Below, piece by piece: positions 12,309 to 21,782 of a DNA stretch of 64,000 nucleotides. How positions within the stretch are numbered: the stretch's first letter is position 1; each line of letters opens with the position of its first letter. The stretch is from Schistosoma mansoni (Eukaryota > Platyhelminthes > Trematoda > Strigeidida > Schistosomatidae): positions 1-64,000 of the forward strand of contig NW_017386000.1 in assembly GCF_000237925.1 (NCBI RefSeq). Direction: 5' to 3'. Position numbers and translations under genes: made by a program. The notes below the pieces were generated by a model that was not told where the DNA came from, did no database searches, and worked only from the letters and a program-made list of their open reading frames with translations.

Positions 12309-12362
12309 CACAGGCCATCAAGCCTCCTGTCCTTTCCAAACTGAAACTGAAACTGAAACTTT
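12309..12362 (+). repeat. LINE 3' terminus with ctgaaa repeats
   Basis: Directly after the ORF2 stop there is a 30-bp trailer and then 'aaactgaaactgaaactgaaact' (about 12339-12361). CR1-clade LINEs end in short tandem repeats rather than poly(A), which supports this as the true 3' end of the element. Confidence 0.65.
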
Positions 12363-12546
12363 CGATTTGGTTTTCTTGGTGCAGTCGTGATTCAATCCTC
12401 AAACTTTTGCTGTGGAAACGTAATGATCTGTTTGTTCTTCAGAGGTTCTTGATCAGAGAAAAACTTTATCTACGTTGTTTTACTTTCGAATATGAGAAGT
12501 TAAAACGCAAGTTGATAATGCCTGAAGAAATTAAAGAGTAGCAGTG
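12363..12546 (+). other. Unidentified open reading-frame tail
   Basis: A frame runs in from the LINE end and stops at 12541. Its last 45 codons are basic and aromatic (WKRNDLF..REKLYL..FEYEKLKRKLIMPEE) and look more like a real C-terminal exon than random translation. No family is recognised. It sits between a LINE 3' end and an LTR start, so it may be a stranded gene piece or chance. Confidence 0.25.
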
Positions 12547-12757
12547 TGTAGCGGCAAATTAATCCCCAAAAACAGTAGCTACGTAAGTCTTAAACATTTG
12601 ATGCCGACCGCACTAATTTTACTGGGCTCACCTAGCTGAAGGCGCTCGATCTCACATCCGCACCACATCACGAGTGGGTACGCCGTGCTTCACTTCTCCG
12701 GAAACAGCTTAAATTAGTCACTTCACAATATATCAATAATTTGCCAAGATAGGCATA
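12547..12757 (+). mobile_element. Boudicca-like LTR fragment
   Basis: Starts TGTAGCGGCAAATTAATCCCC and aligns over about 210 bases with the LTR at 14961-15283 and, in reverse complement, with the LTRs of the element at 21400-26180. The match fades after about 12757 and the rest of the LTR is missing. Confidence 0.7.
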
Positions 12758-13046
12758 ACAAACCTATTTTGTAAATAGATTTTGGTATTATCTGCATTTA
12801 TTTTGTCAATTTTCACAGTCTGTATATTTACCACAAAATGATTGTACATGTTGTTTGAGTGTATGACCCTGAACACACTTTTCCGTTCTTTACTGTTCAT
12901 TGCATGGCACTCATTGTTGACCGCTTGTAAATACACCAATATTCACACGTCTCTTGTTCTCCGTTTCTTGTGATTACGATAGCTAAACTCTGAAACATCT
13001 ATTATTTATATTTATAGACTGCGGAGACATTTCCATTATATTCTGC
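12758..13046. other. No gene recognised
   Basis: AT-rich sequence between two LTR starts. No coding or RNA feature is visible. Confidence 0.4.
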
Positions 13047-14300
13047 TGTAGCGGTAAATAAATCCCCAAAACCAATAGCTCTGTAAGTGTTCCACATTGG
13101 ATACTGACCAGCTTCAAAAAAGAAATCACTGATCTTCAGCACGAGTTATCCTCAACAACCCTTAAACTGCGCATTGAAAAGATGAGAACCGGTAAGGAAA
13201 CCTTATTATGTGACGCATCTAAAAGTAGGGGTCGCCCAATCGTGCCGAAAGGTTACCGACGCAACATCCCCAATACGCTGCACAATCTTTTCATCCAGGT
13301 GTTCGTGCATCCATCCAGCTTATAGCAGAACGGTTTTGCTGGACTGCTACGAATAAAGACGTGAGTGCGCGGACACGCTTCTGTGTAAGCTACCAGAAGT
13401 CCAAGATGAATAGACACAAAAAATGTCCCTTAGGTTCGCTTAAAACTCCTGATGCTCGTCTCAACCATGTCCATCTGGATTTGGTAAGACCTTTACCAGA
13501 TTCAAATGGATACTCCTACATTTTAACCTGCATATACCGTTTCACTTGATGGTCAGAAGCAGTACCGATTAAGGACATTACTGCTGAAACAGTGGCCCGC
13601 TTTCGTTGAACGATGAGTAGCGAATTTTGACTGCCCTTCAACCATCACTACAGACCTCGGACGCCAGTTCGAATCTAGATATTTCCGTTGTCTGACCTCA
13701 CTATTAGGAATCACCCGCTCTCGAACGACCGTCTACCACCCACAAGCGGACAGGTTGGTAGAACGCTTTCACCGACAACTAAAAGTTTCGCTATCAGCTG
13801 CAAACGTCTCACAGTAGACCGACGCTCTTCCACTTGTCTAACTTGTTATCCGCAATGCAGTGGAGGCAGACATCGCATACACTGCAGCTTAACTCGTTTA
13901 CGGGACGACACACCGACTTCCAAGAGAATTCGTGGACCCTTCGTCTTCTTCATTGAACATGGATCTAAACTCCTACACGAGCAGGCTTACAAACGCAATG
14001 CATCCAGTTAAACCTGCTCACACTCGACCTCAATTGACTGATGTTTTCGTTCGACCTGACTTACGATATAATACACATGTCTTCGTACATCGAGACTCAC
14101 ATCGACGACCTCTCGAATCAGCACACGAAGGACCCTTCAAAGTTCTTTAGCGTGAACTTAGGTACTACATAGTCAATGAGAAAGGAAATAATGATAGCAT
14201 CAGCATCGACTGAATCAAAGCAGCGTATTTAGAAGGAACTTCTATTTACGTTGATTTTCTTTCGGTACAATCGAACGACACGGCTCCTACACTTGTAATA
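13047..14300 (+). pseudogene. Decayed gypsy (Boudicca-like) pol 3' half: integrase
   Basis: The first 60 bases repeat the LTR start (TGTAGCGGTAAATAAATCCCC). They are joined directly to the end of the RNase H-integrase linker (about 13106), so most of the element is deleted. Then follow an integrase zinc-binding region, a 'HVHLDLVRPLPDSNGYSY' segment that leads into the core (about 13467), the degraded catalytic core (segments resembling TTDLGRQFES and VERFHRQLK near 13640-13790, in shifting frames), and the C-terminal 'SAHEGPFKVL' region (about 14118). Many stops and frameshifts make it non-functional. It is useful because it still holds the roughly 500 bp of integrase core that the copy at 21400-26180 has lost. 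Confidence 0.8.
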
Positions 14301-14554
14301 CCTCATCCGACAGCCAATATGCACGTTGATACTTCAGTAGTATCTGAAAATAAACTGAGAACAATTCATTCTGGATGAACAATAAGATTTCCGGAACATT
14401 TAAACAGCCATGTACGTTAGACGCCAGTTAACATTTTGCCTTATCTCGATTTCGCTTTGTATTATATATAATAAAAGAAATTTAATATGCTTATACTGAT
14501 ATATTTATCCCAAAAAATAAACAAAAATTTCGTGTTTTACTAATATGCGTATAT

Positions 14555-14899
14555 TTGATTTTAAAAAAAGCCGAAAAACAAAAACAGGTCTCTAAAAATC
14601 GCTTTTACTTTGTCGCAAGTGTATTAGTTTATTTACCTTTTCTTCGCTCGCTTTGTGTCTTTACGAGCGTACGAGTGCATTTCGACATGCACTTACATTT
14701 TCTATCTTCCTTTTCCGGGATGGCTGGAAAAGACGATAAAAAGAACGATGAAGTTTACGAGGGACCGAAATTTTTATTGTACTTTGTTTCCCGATTACTA
14801 TGTTGTACTTCATGGTCCCTCATAGTAAGGAAAAACGACCAGACGCTGCTTAACATAGCAAGTTATCAGAAGAGGGTTTACCGACGACAAAATCGTTGA
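14555..14899 (+). CDS. Third ORF of gypsy element, between pol and 3' LTR
   Basis: A 114-codon frame lying after pol and just before the purine tract and 3' LTR. The last 50 or so residues (EGPKFLLYFVSRLLCCTSW, then YQKRVYRRQNR) match the frame at 21783-22028 (-) in the other gypsy copy, position for position in the element. The FLLYFVSRLLCCTSW stretch is hydrophobic enough to be a short membrane segment. No function can be assigned. Some schistosome gypsy elements have been described with a third ORF, which is consistent. Because pol here is dead, this frame is probably a relic too. Confidence 0.4.
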   Translation: MILKKAEKQKQVSKNRFYFVASVLVYLPFLRSLCVFTSVRVHFDMHLHFLSSFSGMAGKDDKKNDEVYEGPKFLLYFVSRLLCCTSWSLIVRKNDQTLLNIASYQKRVYRRQNR

Positions 14900-14960
14900 G
14901 TTTGAACTTCTGGCTGGCCACGTTGTAGGGTCATCACTACCTTACTAGGGGGTAGTAATC

Positions 14961-15283
14961 TGTAGCAGTAAATAAATCCCGGAAATCAGTAGCTCTGTAA
15001 GTGTCCGACATTGGATATTGACCACATTAATTTTAGTGGACTCATCTAGCTGGAAGCGTTCTGTCATCATCCGCACCAGATCACGAGTTGGAACGGCGTG
15101 CTCAACGCTTCCTACGACCACTAACCAGTTTAGATCAGTCACTTCTCTTTATATTGATAATCTAACAAATATATCTTTCAACCTCTTCGCTCCTGACTTT
15201 TGATTAGACAGAGTGGTCCCGATTCAATCGTAGAAGGTGTTACTGGCCAAGTGTTGTCAAACTAATATACCTATGTGTCTTCA
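14961..15283 (+). mobile_element. Boudicca-like 3' LTR
   Basis: Starts TGTAGCAGTAAATAAATCCCG right after a purine tract (actaggggggtagtaatc, 14945-14960) and can be followed to about 15283 (ending tcttca). It aligns throughout with the reverse complement of 21400-21725 but is clearly older, with many substitutions. The 3' boundary is approximate. Confidence 0.75.
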
Positions 15284-15479
15284 CTATCAAAAGCTACTGA
15301 CTTCTCATCTTTCAAGTAAACTAAACTGTCTTAACCATTTTGGTTTTGTAGGATGTAGTTTCCTGACTAATAGAGATACCTTTCCCTTTGTGACGATTAG
15401 GATTTATCAAATATCTGCACCAAATGGAAAAAGTTTCGTCCAGCATTTCTTCTACATGCGACTGACTGTTACGTTATTG

Positions 15480-16187
15480 TAAGAACGTCGTTGACCATTA
15501 TTGTCTTTTGAACAATTAGGTTCTGCCATTTTTTCTATAAATATTAATTTTCTCACAAACAAACCAGCAGATCTGTCAAGACGACACATACCATATTCTA
15601 ATAGTTCACTTACTACACCTGTAGCCTTCGTGATATGTACGCTACTATAAGCGACATGTTGGCTAGATTTTGCCAGCCAAACGGCTTAACGATTGGTTTG
15701 GTTTAAGTTCTATCAACATTAAAAAGCCAGTTCATTGCCATTATCATCCATAGCCGTATCTGTGAAATCCAGGTCTGCAAATGTTTTTTGGAAATCTACG
15801 ATTTAGAATAGACTTAGACGAGATAACAGACAACTTTATTTTGACGACGTAAGCGACCTAGTACGAGTTACATAGGAGGGACCCTCAGAAAATATGTTAG
15901 TACGAGCCGAAATAATACATGTTAAAATACTTGTTTCAACAGGTGCAAACGCCAGTTGCAACAACTCTTGGTGAAATCCACTTATCACAGTAGGAAAATA
16001 TATTCCTATCACTCGACGAACAACGTCCATGGAAAGTAACAGGCCAATAGCATCAACAAAGCAGTTTTATTTGCAATAACTGTCTTTTAACAAACTCTAC
16101 CACAGAGATAGAATCTAATTCTTGACTGTTGTTCTTTGAAAGCACGGCGATTTGATACTCGAGTGAGCCAAATGAAAATGCTGCCAT
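15480..16187 (-). pseudogene. Candidate unidentified gene or pseudogene
   Basis: Read on the minus strand, several adjoining frames look coding. From an ATG at 16187 a 44-codon frame (starting MAAFSFGSLEYQIAVL) runs to a stop at 16053. It overlaps a second frame, containing FVDAIGLLLSMDVVRRVIGI and FHQELLQLAFAPVETS, that is open to 15836. A third short frame (TFADLDFTDTAMDDNGNEL, about 15795-15728) and a fourth (HVAYSSVHITKATGVVSELL, about 15700-15480) follow. The first two frames would join through a single-base shift near the A-run at about 16065, with no splice site between them. That suggests a pseudogene, or an assembly error in a real gene. None of the pieces matches a family I recognise, and they are unlike the transposon proteins around them. 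Confidence 0.3.
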
Positions 16188-16298
16188 ATTCTACGGTTTA
16201 TCTTTGGTCCATCTGTCAATACTTTTCATAGTTTTAAGTAGTATGTGTAACCGTAGCACAGCCCTTCCCATTACTCCATCTAACCGAATACACTAACC

Positions 16299-16727
16299 TC
16301 ATTTCCACAGATAATCTAGCACCTCAAATGATACTGAAGCCAAAGGAATAGATGTTAATTTAATTTCACCGTTTTCTTCACCATTTCTAAGTTTTGCAAA
16401 CAACTTACTGGGTAGAGCTGAGCTACACTGACGGGCCTGGGTGACTTTGAGAAAGACCTTGAAACTACCCAACAAATAACAGGCAGTCAGAATCCAGACA
16501 TTGTAAGTGAATTTCATATGGTGAAAATAGTGGTGAGTTCGTAAAAACTGTGTCGGAATGCTTACACCATAACCTTGCTGACTTAAACCTAACAGTTTTA
16601 ACCTTAAAACTTCTAGTCCCAACAGTCCAAAAAAGAACACTTTATTATTATTCACAAACACCTTATGAGTACATAAGTGCTGTGAAGAAACCGTTCCGGG
16701 TTTCTTCAAAAATGCAATAATACACAA
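16299..16727 (-). CDS. Unidentified 142-codon reading frame
   Basis: An uninterrupted minus-strand frame lying just upstream of the candidate gene pieces at 15480-16187. Its last 55 residues (from VTQARQCSSALPSKLF to VSFEVLDYLWK) have a protein-like composition; the first part is rich in F, L and V and less convincing. It could be the terminal exon of a gene, an exon of the same unknown gene as its neighbours, or chance. No domain is recognised. Confidence 0.25.
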   Translation of the reverse strand: MCIIAFLKKPGTVSSQHLCTHKVFVNNNKVFFFGLLGLEVLRLKLLGLSQQGYGVSIPTQFLRTHHYFHHMKFTYNVWILTACYLLGSFKVFLKVTQARQCSSALPSKLFAKLRNGEENGEIKLTSIPLASVSFEVLDYLWK

Positions 16728-16799
16728 TTTTCAATAATGTTAGCATTACATATGCCATATTTGAAAAAAGAAGGAAAAGGAAAATAAAATATTAACAAT

Positions 16800-17780
16800 A
16801 GAACAGTAATGATAATAATAATAATAAATCAGGTTCTGCGTAATTGGCAAGAATTTTGAATTGATTTTGAAGGAGGAAAGGAAGAAACTAAGGAAATAGA
16901 AATAAAGGAGTCGCGGAGCACGTAAATATCTTAACGCAGAACAAGAATAAACAACTATGTATGCATAGCAAAAACGAGTAATAAAAATAAAATAAAACGG
17001 AATAAATTAATGAGTAAATAACTTATTATTGTGGTAAGATATGACGTTAGAATAAGTGTTTGTGCGTGCAGTCATAGTTTTGGGTGATGCTATGAAAGTC
17101 TTAATTAAGTGCAAGAGATAATCAATATGTATGAGGTGTATATACATAGTGAAGATAAAACGAGTCTGATAAGTTGAATTCAGCGTAACACAAGTTATTG
17201 TCTTGATCCAAAGTTTCGTAATCTTAAGAATAATATTTATTTGGAAGGAAAAAAAAGAGAGAAAAGAAATGAACACATAGTGAAAGGATCCAACCATGAT
17301 AGTAATAGTGTAGTGGTTATAGACTTTTGAGATGAACGAATAATTTTAAAATAATAATAATAACAACAATAATAAACCCTTACGGATAAATACGTGTAGA
17401 TTTATGTAACAGTATACAGAGTGAAACCGGGTATTGGTACAAACATTAGTGCAATAATAATAACAATAATGATTTAGAATGATGCTATGATAGTCACAAT
17501 TAATTGCAAAAGACAATCTAAATATAAATTTCTGTATGTTATATATATGTTGTGGAGATTATAAAAAACATCTGAGAATTTATTTGTTTAGGTGTAACAT
17601 AGGGTTCTTTGTTTTTAATTGTAGACTTTGGATGTTTAGGAATAAAATATGTTTAGAAGGACAAGAAGAGATGAAGAGAATATCTAATGTGTCGAGAGAC
17701 CAAGAATGACAATAACAGTAATAATTATAAATACGAATATAAGCAGACTTCATATATTAAGATGAATAAAAGCGAAATAG
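16800..17780. repeat. AT-rich region with diverged ~400-bp tandem repeats
   Basis: Two diverged units can be aligned. The string 'gatgctatga.agtc..aatta..tgcaa' occurs near 17085 and again near 17481, and 'ggaaggaaaaaaaagaga' near 17243 pairs with 'gaaggacaagaagaga' near 17657. A partial third unit may lie near 16873. Units are bordered by (ATA)n runs (about 16813, 17352, 17452). The region lies directly 3' of a minus-strand LINE fragment, so it may be a repeated 3' UTR. Confidence 0.45.
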
Positions 17781-17826
17781 GATAGGCATGAAAAGTTTCA
17801 AAGGTTTCACTTTGCTTTTCAGTCAG

Positions 17827-18468
17827 TTAGATAGATGACGGACCTGTTTTGTATATATCATTGTTAAGCACATTGATATTCAGTAGGTGACACAATCCAC
17901 TTTCGGAAAGAAAATCATCAAGAAGACTTCGGAACCGGGTTATAGTTTCACTGCATCGGAGGTTCATTGGCAGTCTATTCCACATGGTTGAGTAGCGAAT
18001 AACAAAAGAAATTTGGCGTAAATTTGTGTGGGTTTTTGGATTCGCTAGAATATTTTCCTTATTTCGTAGATTGTGGGACGGTATCATAGAGTATGGAGGG
18101 GTAGATAGCGAAGAGTAAGAAATACCGTTAAGAAGCCGGTAGAGAAAGATAAGGTTTAATTTGATACGCCTGATCCAGAGAGGTTCTAGTTTGAGTTGTT
18201 GACATCTTTGGTGATAGTCTTTGTTGTCAGAATACCTCAAAACAGCTTTGGTGAATCTTCTTTGAACACCTTCAATTTTAATTAGGTCATTATGCTTGCA
18301 ATTACTGTAAACTAAAATACCATATTCAAGAATTGGTAAGATACATTTTCTGTATAATAATAATCTCGATTCGGTATTATTGAAATTAATCATTATGAAT
18401 CCGATGAGCTTTCTAGCTTTGGATACTTGAGATGCAATGTGTTCAGAAAAGTTCAAACTTAGATTCAA
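17827..18468 (-). pseudogene. LINE reverse transcriptase C-terminal fragment
   Basis: A 213-codon open frame. It shows the C-terminal domain typical of jockey/CR1-type LINEs: 'YRKCILPILEYGILVY' (residues 39-54, the usual '..ILPILEY' motif after the RT), 'IEGVQRRFTKAVLRY', 'RIKLNLIFLYRLLNG', and 'WNRLPMNLR' near residue 163. RT palm and endonuclease are absent, because the homology ends at about 18468 where an unrelated repeat begins. The element is therefore 5'-truncated, a common outcome of LINE insertion. The frame has no stops, so truncation rather than decay removed its function. Its sequence differs from the LINEs at 8.4-12.3 and 26.6-29.4 kb. Confidence 0.75.
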
Positions 18469-18885
18469 ATTAGATTGACAATGTTTTAAGATATTTACTG
18501 AGTGGATAAATGATAGAGAAACATAGTGTAATCATCCGTAATAGATGACGATAACGAGAAAACAACACGATATAATGATAATTACCACCCAATTTATCGA
18601 CCGGGTTCGCGTTAATAGTTTCATAGGCTTTATCGATCATATTACGTGTATGTCAAGTCATGACAATGCATCATGACGATATCCTGAAACCATTGTGCTT
18701 AACAAGTTATAGTGTTGACTGAGGATTAGCCAGTGGAAAATAAGAGTTGTTGCTTTGGCTGCCTGAAAGTTTAGTTGATATACTGGTACAGTTTGAAAGT
18801 ACTTTAATTTAGTGAGTTGATTATCTGAATTATGCTCGTCTTTTCGAGCAACTAATACGACATTATAAGCAAAGATGGATAGTGG

Positions 18886-18947
18886 CTAGTAGTGGAATCC
18901 AGGACGCGCGTTTCGTCCTATTTGGGACTCGTCAGCTGAATGTACCT
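18886..18947 (-). ncRNA. Hammerhead ribozyme (type I, schistosome)
   Basis: Minus-strand core: CTGACGA (18935-18929, a CUGAUGA core with the tolerated change at position 7), stem II GTCC/GGAC closed by CAAATA, GAAA (18914-18911), a very short CGCGC stem III, and the cleavage triplet GTC (18905-18903). Stem I pairs ATTCAG with CTGGAT with one G-U wobble. All core bases needed for self-cleavage are present, so activity is likely, although not shown here. Confidence 0.88.
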
Positions 18948-18972
18948 GCATCTCAGAGTTGATTTTCACCCT

Positions 18973-19028
18973 GGATCTCGAAACCAGTACGTTTCGCTTC
19001 AAACGCCATTACGTTATCCACTCAGCTA
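18973..19028 (-). promoter_or_regulatory. RNA polymerase III A and B boxes of SM-alpha
   Basis: Minus strand: A box TAGCTGAGTGGATAACG (19028-19012; consensus TRGCNNAGYNGG) and B box GGTTTCGAGATCC (18985-18973; consensus GGTTCGANNCC with one extra T). They lie upstream of the ribozyme and are correctly ordered, as in tRNA-derived SINEs. Confidence 0.7.
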
Positions 19029-19257
19029 CTGAGTCCTGATAGCCACTGCCAGCCACTATCCATCTCGGCTTATAATGCTTGTGAATTTAGACTATATCGA
19101 GGCCATACACACAGTATGCACAATTGCCAATAAGAGACTGATCAGTGTCAGTCCTAAGCATTAATGGGAAGATTCAAACAAACGATACCAAGTGAATTCG
19201 ACTAATATGGTAGACCAAGTCATAATCCCGAATACTTATAGCAATGGCGACCCTGAT

Positions 19258-19829
19258 TGGTTTCGATAATGTAATAAGAAGACGAAGATTATCAGAACTA
19301 TGTGATATATTAGCGCAATACATTTCGAACAATTTGATCACACATATACTTGTTAAGAACATTTATATGTAAAAATAAAAGGTCAACTAGACTGGAAATA
19401 GGGGTAAGAATAGACAAGGATAATAATGATAAAAATAATGTGAAAACATTTTGACACCTAATCACTCTGGACAATAAGCATATATTACCAGGGTAGGTTT
19501 AAGGTGAGAACAAACTGTTTTTGAATACACAAAGGGTGTTTGAATTTTCGTATGGCTAAGGCTTCAATAAACCTCAGTATATGCCCTTTTACACTTTTAA
19601 ACAACACAACAAAAGCCGAGTTAAGATCAATCTTATGACCTGCTTCGATAATATGTTTGACAATAGAGGATGATGAATGTTCATCCTCTACTCTTATTGG
19701 GTCATTCGACTCCATTTGTTTTTGCAACCATTTTGGCACATGTTCACCCACCCTAATTTTCAGATCACGATTGCTCCTCCCTATGTATGTGGTCATATTT
19801 GCTGGATCTTGATGTTCAAACAAGCTCAT
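19258..19829 (-). mobile_element. Penelope-like element 3' fragment (GIY-YIG endonuclease)
   Basis: The 114-codon frame (19829-19485) encodes the C-terminal endonuclease of a Penelope-like retroelement. Seen here: YIGRSNRDLKIRVGEHVPKW (residues 15-34, the YIG half with the conserved R), 'SIVKHIIEAGHKIDL' (residues 55-69), the glutamate of 'FIEALAIRKF' (about residue 89), and the terminal 'QKQFVLTLNLPW'. The stretch 19484-19258 is the 3' UTR; it is shared, in both orientations, with the insertion at 45778-46562. The reverse transcriptase is missing, so the copy is 5'-truncated. It abuts the repeat interrupted by SM-alpha. Confidence 0.8.
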
Positions 19830-19879
19830 TTCGCTGAAGACAGAACAGTATATTCAATATGAATAAACTATATAAGTTA

Positions 19880-20060
19880 CATAGGAATGAACACGCCTGC
19901 AGGGCTGAGCCATGTCATCCGATTTATTGAATTAATTTCTCCTGCTTTTCTCCAATGTTGGGTTTTTCCCGCTTAAAATGTTGAATAACTATTTTACCAG
20001 TTGTCTGATGTTCAGCTTTCACGATTGTGTGGTTTGGGTCCGATGCCCTTACAACTCTTC
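19880..20060. repeat. Interspersed repeat, copy A
   Basis: It matches 62060-62240, with shared strings 'tgt.atccgat..attgaat.aatt', 'gttg.gttttttcc', 'gttgaataactattttac/tcagttgtct.atgtt' and 'gattgtgtggtt'. It lies just upstream of the Penelope fragment and may belong to a Penelope-like element, which cannot be shown from two copies. Confidence 0.5.
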
Positions 20061-20189
20061 CTCTGTCTCATCAGTGACGCGTGCTCACTCTTTCAGCAAT
20101 GTAGTCCATTCCTTTTTGCTGATGTGGTTTATACATTCTCGTCTCTCACCAAAGAAAGCTTGATTTCAGTGATGATCTAAGAGAATATC

Positions 20190-20700
20190 AACCAGTCGTG
20201 CGAACAAACTGACACAGAATCTGTCACTGAATGTCGATAAATGTAGATTTATTTACATTGGCCGCAGTTCTTACCTAAATCTGGTTGAACAAAAACACGT
20301 TCTGAGCCCCTTTGACGCTGTTCATGACGTGGCTTCAGGGTTTAGGAACAATGTTGATATTCTCCTGCACAATGCATCTCAAGTACCAAAGGCAAGAAAC
20401 GTCATTGGACTTGATAAACTTGTCGTCAATATTTAAGAGGACATGAGAAATCAAGTGTTTTTGCACTGGACTTATATTAGTGGTGCTGATACGAAACAAT
20501 TTCACAGTTTGAGTAAATGCAACAATATCGTTTTTAGCCTCCAAGGGACTCGCTCAATCGATGATTCCCTCAAATGATCATGTCGCCATACTTTCAATCG
20601 AATTGCACAGGTTTTAAATCGTTAAGTATATGACCAGTCTACACGCTTACTGAAATAAACTTTCCGCTAACAAACGCGAAGAAACATACTTTTTAGGATT
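20190..20700 (+). pseudogene. Decayed LINE reverse transcriptase fragment
   Basis: The plus-strand translation reads 'LSLNVDKCRFIYIGR' near 20220, the segment that follows the catalytic region in LINE reverse transcriptases (usually LxLNxxKCxxxxF). It continues as a broken, low-quality frame with many stops. Too eroded to classify. Confidence 0.4.
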
Positions 20701-21395
20701 ACTTCAGTAGTCTTACGATGTCTCCGCGTCGTTCATGCCTGCAAAGAGCATAAAAAAAGTTTGACATTGCACAACACAATTAATACGATTAGGTAGATCA
20801 ATGGAACACTAAAAATAAAGTTGTTTTTATTTGTTACTTACCCAACTTTAATGGTATGGCAAGCCGAGTTAATACACATAAACTCTGGAAACACGTGGTA
20901 GATGTATATTTGCTGTTTGCGTCTGAAGCAAATCATGGATACATTATTATTTGCTTAGAGCACGTTTAATTTCTTGTTGGTTTGGATGCGTTCTGAAATC
21001 CTATTGATATGTTTCATGTTCAAACTCAATTAATAAGAATGTGACTATAAAAACCTGGATACAACTGTGAAAGTATCTTAGCGGTACCCTCCTTGGTAAG
21101 CGTCTTGTAAAACTTTCAAGAAACCAGATGTCGAATGCTACGTGTCGCTGTATAATCCAACATAAACGGTCTTAAATATTGTCGTTCACTTGACGACAAA
21201 TGTCGTCTGGAAGGATTTACAGGAATATATCCTTCTGTGCAAGGGTAGTTGTACACGGTTTTAATTGAGGTGATCTTTAGCTCACCATTTACTGCAGGAA
21301 TCAAAAATCCTGATTGGACCTGGGAATGTTTAGTTCGGAAGGATAAATTCATTTGAAATAAAGCATATATAAATGATTGATGTCGTCGTCCTTGT
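20701..21395. other. No gene recognised
   Basis: AT-rich DNA forming the left flank of the young gypsy insertion. The small frame at 21116-21352 (-) has no recognisable family. Confidence 0.4.
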
Positions 21396-21399
21396 CTAG

Positions 21400-21725
21400 T
21401 GGAGATACGACTAGTATACTGATTTTACAACCTGCTACCAATAGCACCTTCTATATTCGAAACTTTCCCGACCAATGGAAATCAGAAGTCAGACGAGAAG
21501 AGGTAGGAAAGATATATTTGATACGTTATCACTATATCGCGAAGCGTTTATTCTAGGCTGGCTAGTGAACGTAGGAGCAGTGTCCCACGCTGAGTCGAAA
21601 CGTGTTCTGGTGCGGATGCATGACCGAAAGCCTTCAGTTAAACAAGTCCACTTAAACGACGTGGTCAGCATCCAATATCGAACACTTAATGAGCTATTGA
21701 TTTTGGGGAATTATTTACAGCAACA
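21400..21725 (-). repeat. 3' LTR of gypsy element
   Basis: 326 bp, from TGGAGATACG to ...ACAGCAACA on the plus strand, giving TG...CA ends. It matches 25855-26180 apart from two differences in the first five bases and one near the last. Confidence 0.92.
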
Positions 21726-21726
21726 G

Positions 21727-21760
21727 ATCACTCCCCCCCCTAGTGAGGTAGTGATGCCTA
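21727..21760 (-). promoter_or_regulatory. Polypurine tract
   Basis: The plus-strand 'gatcactccccccccctagtgagg' reads on the minus strand as a G-rich tract ending just before the 3' LTR. This is the expected primer site for plus-strand DNA synthesis. The older copy has 'actagggggg' at the same place (14945-14953). Confidence 0.7.
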
Positions 21761-21782
21761 TAAGACGTGACCAGCCAGAAGT

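Larger units (their letters stand above)
18858..19200 (-). mobile_element. SM-alpha SINE with hammerhead ribozyme
   Basis: A 343-bp insert. It is flanked by the 7-bp direct repeat ACTAATA (18851-18857 and 19201-19207), and the related locus near 57.49 kb has a single ACTAATA and no insert. On the minus strand it contains a tRNA-like pol III promoter followed by a hammerhead ribozyme, the arrangement established for schistosome SM-alpha elements. It is non-coding and depends on another element for movement. The stretch from 18861 to 19077 is bounded by 35-bp inverted repeats. Confidence 0.85.
18469..19257. repeat. Interspersed repeat (copy A), interrupted by SM-alpha
   Basis: It aligns with 57010-57560. 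Shared strings include 'gatagagaaacat', 'atcatccgtaat.gatga.gataacga', 'ttatcgatcat', and 'tcatgacaatgc'. Beyond the SM-alpha insert the match resumes with 'actaatatggtag..caagtcata.tccc.aata'. Identity is moderate (roughly 70-75% by eye). The nature of this family is not recognised. Confidence 0.6.

Noticed and set aside
20066-20090. Reverse-strand CTGATGAG
   Set aside because: No conserved GAAA or pairing stems follow it.
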